The notes beneath the pieces were generated by a model. That model was not told the DNA's origin and did no database searches. It saw only the letters and a program-made list of their open reading frames with translations. The position numbers and the translations under genes were made by a program. This document shows, one piece after another, positions 5,210 through 6,999 of a stretch of DNA of 6,999 nucleotides; within the stretch, counting starts at the first letter, position 1; the number at the start of each line of letters is the position of its first letter. Source of the stretch: Gemmatimonadota bacterium (GTDB lineage Bacteria; Latescibacterota; UBA2968; UBA8231); contig VXZF01000087.1 of assembly GCA_009845645.1 (NCBI GenBank), positions 1-6,999 on the forward strand, read 5' to 3'.

Positions 5210-6999
5210 TCAAAAGCCCAAGGCCGTGCCGACTTGGTAGGTCGCCAAGGCTCCGAGATAGGCGAGGGCCGTCATATAGCCAAAGCTGAATAGGGACCAG
5301 CCATAGGAGCCGGTTTCTTTTTTGATGACGACCAAGGTCGATAGACACTGGGCGCAGAGAGCGAAGAAAACCATAATCGACAGCGCCACTGCCAAGGTGT
5401 AAATCGGGCGGCCATCCGGCCACGTAGCAGCGGCCAAGGTCGTGCGCAGCGTCTCGGAGCCTTCGTCTTCGCCCGCGCCGAGGCTGTAGATGGTGCCCAA
5501 GGCTGAGATGATGACTTCGCGGGCCGGGAAAGAGGCGATGACCGCCATGCCAATGCGCCAGTCCCATCCCAAAGGACGCACAGCCGGCGCGACCCAGTGC
5601 CCAGCCTGACCGAGGTAGCTGTTTTCTACCAATTCAGCCGCCTGGCGCTTTTCCAAGGCGTCGAGGGCTGCGGGCGCAACCGCTTGGCGCTCGATTTGGT
5701 GGCGCTCGACCACGGCTTCCGAGCGCGGGAAATACGCCAGCGCCCACATCGCAATCGTCGTCGCCAAGATGAGACTGCCAGCGCGGACGACAAAGGCCCG
5801 GCTGCTGTGGTACACGCGCAGCAGCACCGTGTGCAGGTCGGGCGTCTTGTACGAAGGCAACTCCAGCAAAAAGGGCGGGGGATCGCCACGGAGCAAGGTC
5901 CGCTTGAGCAACCAAGCCACTGGGATGGCGACGAGCGCGCCGAGGCAATAGAAGGCGAGCAGAGTCAGCGCCTGCAAGCCGAAGACCCCACCCAACAGCG
6001 AGCGGTCCGGGACAAAGGCTCCGATGAAGAGCACGTACACTGGCAGACGCGCCGAACAACTCATCAGCGGCGCGACCAAGATGGTGGCAAAGCGGTCGCG
6101 CCGGTCTTCAATAGTGCGGGTGGCCATAATGCCCGGGACAGCGCAGGCAAAGCTGGACAGTAGGGGCATGAAGGCCGTGCCAGACAGCCCCACGCGGGTG
6201 AGTAGCCGATCCATCAACAGCGCGGCTCGCGCCATGTAGCCACTGTCTTCGAGCAGGGCGATAAAAAAGAACAAGATGGCAATCTGCGGCAGGAAGATGA
6301 GCACGCCGCCGACGCCAGCGATGAGGCCATCGACGACGAGGCTTTGCAGAGCACCGGGAGGAATGAGCGCCGCGGCGCGGTCGCCGCAGGCGGCAAAGAG
6401 CGCGTCAATGCCATCCATCAGCGGCCCCGACCAAGTGTAAATGGCCTCGAACACCAACACGTTGACCAGCACAAAAATTGCCACTCCGAAGAAGCGGTGG
6501 GCGAGAATGCGGTCGGCCCGATCGGAGCGGCGGCCCTCTAGGCGACTGGGCTGGGCAATCGCCTGTGTGAGCAGGCCGTCGATCCAAGCATAGCGGGCGT
6601 TGCTTTCTAGCTCGGACAGAGAATCCACGCCAGCCGTGCGCAGGCCGTGCAAGCGGTCCGCAGCCCCATCACCAGCGGACGCCAACAAGCGGCGCTCGGC
6701 ATACCCCTCTTCATCGACTAGGGCGCGCAGGGCCTCTACCGGAGAGAGCGGCCCGGGGACTGCGGCTTGCAATTCGGCAGTGGCGCGCTGGAGTTGGTCG
6801 GGCAAGGCCATCCGCTGCGGCCGCACGGGTGCTGGATCCGCGCTCGAGGCCGCCAACGTGCGTCGCAACTCGTCCAATCCCTGCCGCCGGTGGGCGCAGA
6901 TGGGCACCACTGGCGCGCCGAGTGACTCAGACAAAGCACGAGCATCGATGCGAATGCCCCGCCGGATGGCTATGTCCCCCATGTTGAGGGCCACGACCA
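5210..6999 (-). CDS. feoB: Ferrous iron transport protein B, N-terminal G domain mostly outside the window
   Basis: FeoB imports Fe(II) across the inner membrane and is controlled by an N-terminal GTPase domain. The visible part is 595 codons and enters at the G4 motif ALNMGD (N-x-x-D, about 6985-6974). The G5 loop reads PICAHRRQG where SAxxxG is usual. A helical GDI-like region follows (about 6800-6560). The membrane domain begins near HRFFGVAIFVLVNVLVF. The first Gate motif, with FACAVPGIMATRTIEDRRDR and then APLMSCSARLPVY, lies at about 6155-6035 and carries the conserved Cys. The second Gate segment is ASFPAREVIISALGTIYS (about 5535-5483). Near the C-terminus CAQCLSTLVVIKKETGSYGW (about 5355-5296) matches the family's 'QC.sTlavvrrETGSw.w' block. 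The protein ends ALGF at TGA (5212-5210). No FeoA or FeoC is in view; any feoA would be to the right. The gene is convergent with dprA. Confidence 0.97.
   Translation of the reverse strand, partial: VVALNMGDIAIRRGIRIDARALSESLGAPVVPICAHRRQGLDELRRTLAASSADPAPVRPQRMALPDQLQRATAELQAAVPGPLSPVEALRALVDEEGYAERRLLASAGDGAADRLHGLRTAGVDSLSELESNARYAWIDGLLTQAIAQPSRLEGRRSDRADRILAHRFFGVAIFVLVNVLVFEAIYTWSGPLMDGIDALFAACGDRAAALIPPGALQSLVVDGLIAGVGGVLIFLPQIAILFFFIALLEDSGYMARAALLMDRLLTRVGLSGTAFMPLLSSFACAVPGIMATRTIEDRRDRFATILVAPLMSCSARLPVYVLFIGAFVPDRSLLGGVFGLQALTLLAFYCLGALVAIPVAWLLKRTLLRGDPPPFLLELPSYKTPDLHTVLLRVYHSSRAFVVRAGSLILATTIAMWALAYFPRSEAVVERHQIERQAVAPAALDALEKRQAAELVENSYLGQAGHWVAPAVRPLGWDWRIGMAVIASFPAREVIISALGTIYSLGAGEDEGSETLRTTLAAATWPDGRPIYTLAVALSIMVFFALCAQCLSTLVVIKKETGSYGWSLFSFGYMTALAYLGALATYQVGTALGF

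Noticed and set aside
5040..5567. A 175-codon minus-strand frame spanning the end of feoB and the small gene
   Set aside because: It overlaps the FeoB C-terminal region, whose motifs are clear in another frame. Its translation is Arg/Pro/Gly-rich shadow sequence.
5597..6163. A 188-codon plus-strand frame antisense to feoB
   Set aside because: It lies wholly opposite the strongly conserved FeoB membrane domain and reads as Arg/Gln-rich noise without a plausible ribosome site or domain.

Overview
The window comes from a GC-rich bacterial chromosome with compact, tightly packed genes. No tRNA, rRNA, CRISPR array, transposon or phage gene is visible. The first gene looks like the C-terminal end of a SprA-type outer-membrane barrel protein. 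Together with type IV pilus (T4P) assembly genes of unusual form, this points to a diderm bacterium, perhaps of the wider FCB group (Gemmatimonadota, Latescibacterota or similar uncultured phyla). That placement is an inference from gene content, not from a marker gene.

Layout, plus strand, 1-5037: (1) the 3' part of a large outer-membrane protein, opening in a T-poor Gln/Glu/Lys repeat tract (1-1122); (2) comEA, a membrane-anchored helix-hairpin-helix DNA-binding protein (1158-1523); (3) a shortened PilM-like protein (1547-2440); (4) a single protein that reads as PilN fused to PilO through a Pro-rich repeat linker (2437-3468); (5) coaD, phosphopantetheine adenylyltransferase (3468-3962); (6) dprA (3955-5037). 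Genes 3 to 6 overlap by 1-8 bases at each junction and almost certainly form one transcript. comEA sits 23 bases upstream of gene 3 and probably belongs to it. The outer-membrane gene, 35 bases before comEA, may be part of it too.

Layout, minus strand, 6999-5071: feoB, the ferrous iron transporter, enters from the right edge with most of its G domain outside the window (6999-5210). A 45-residue single-pass membrane protein follows one base after its stop (5208-5071). It sits where small FeoB-associated proteins usually lie. The two operons converge, with 33 bases between their stop codons and no convincing terminator.

Functionally, comEA, the PilM/PilNO pair and dprA form a DNA-uptake theme: ComEA binds incoming DNA, a T4P-like inner-membrane platform drives the pilus, and DprA loads RecA on single-stranded DNA. 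coaD is a housekeeping passenger inside this operon. The most interesting part is the streamlined platform: a PilM that appears to have lost its nucleotide-binding motifs and part of a subdomain, beside a one-polypeptide PilN-PilO. The rest is ordinary, well-recognised housekeeping. No gene-free stretch exceeds 35 bases.
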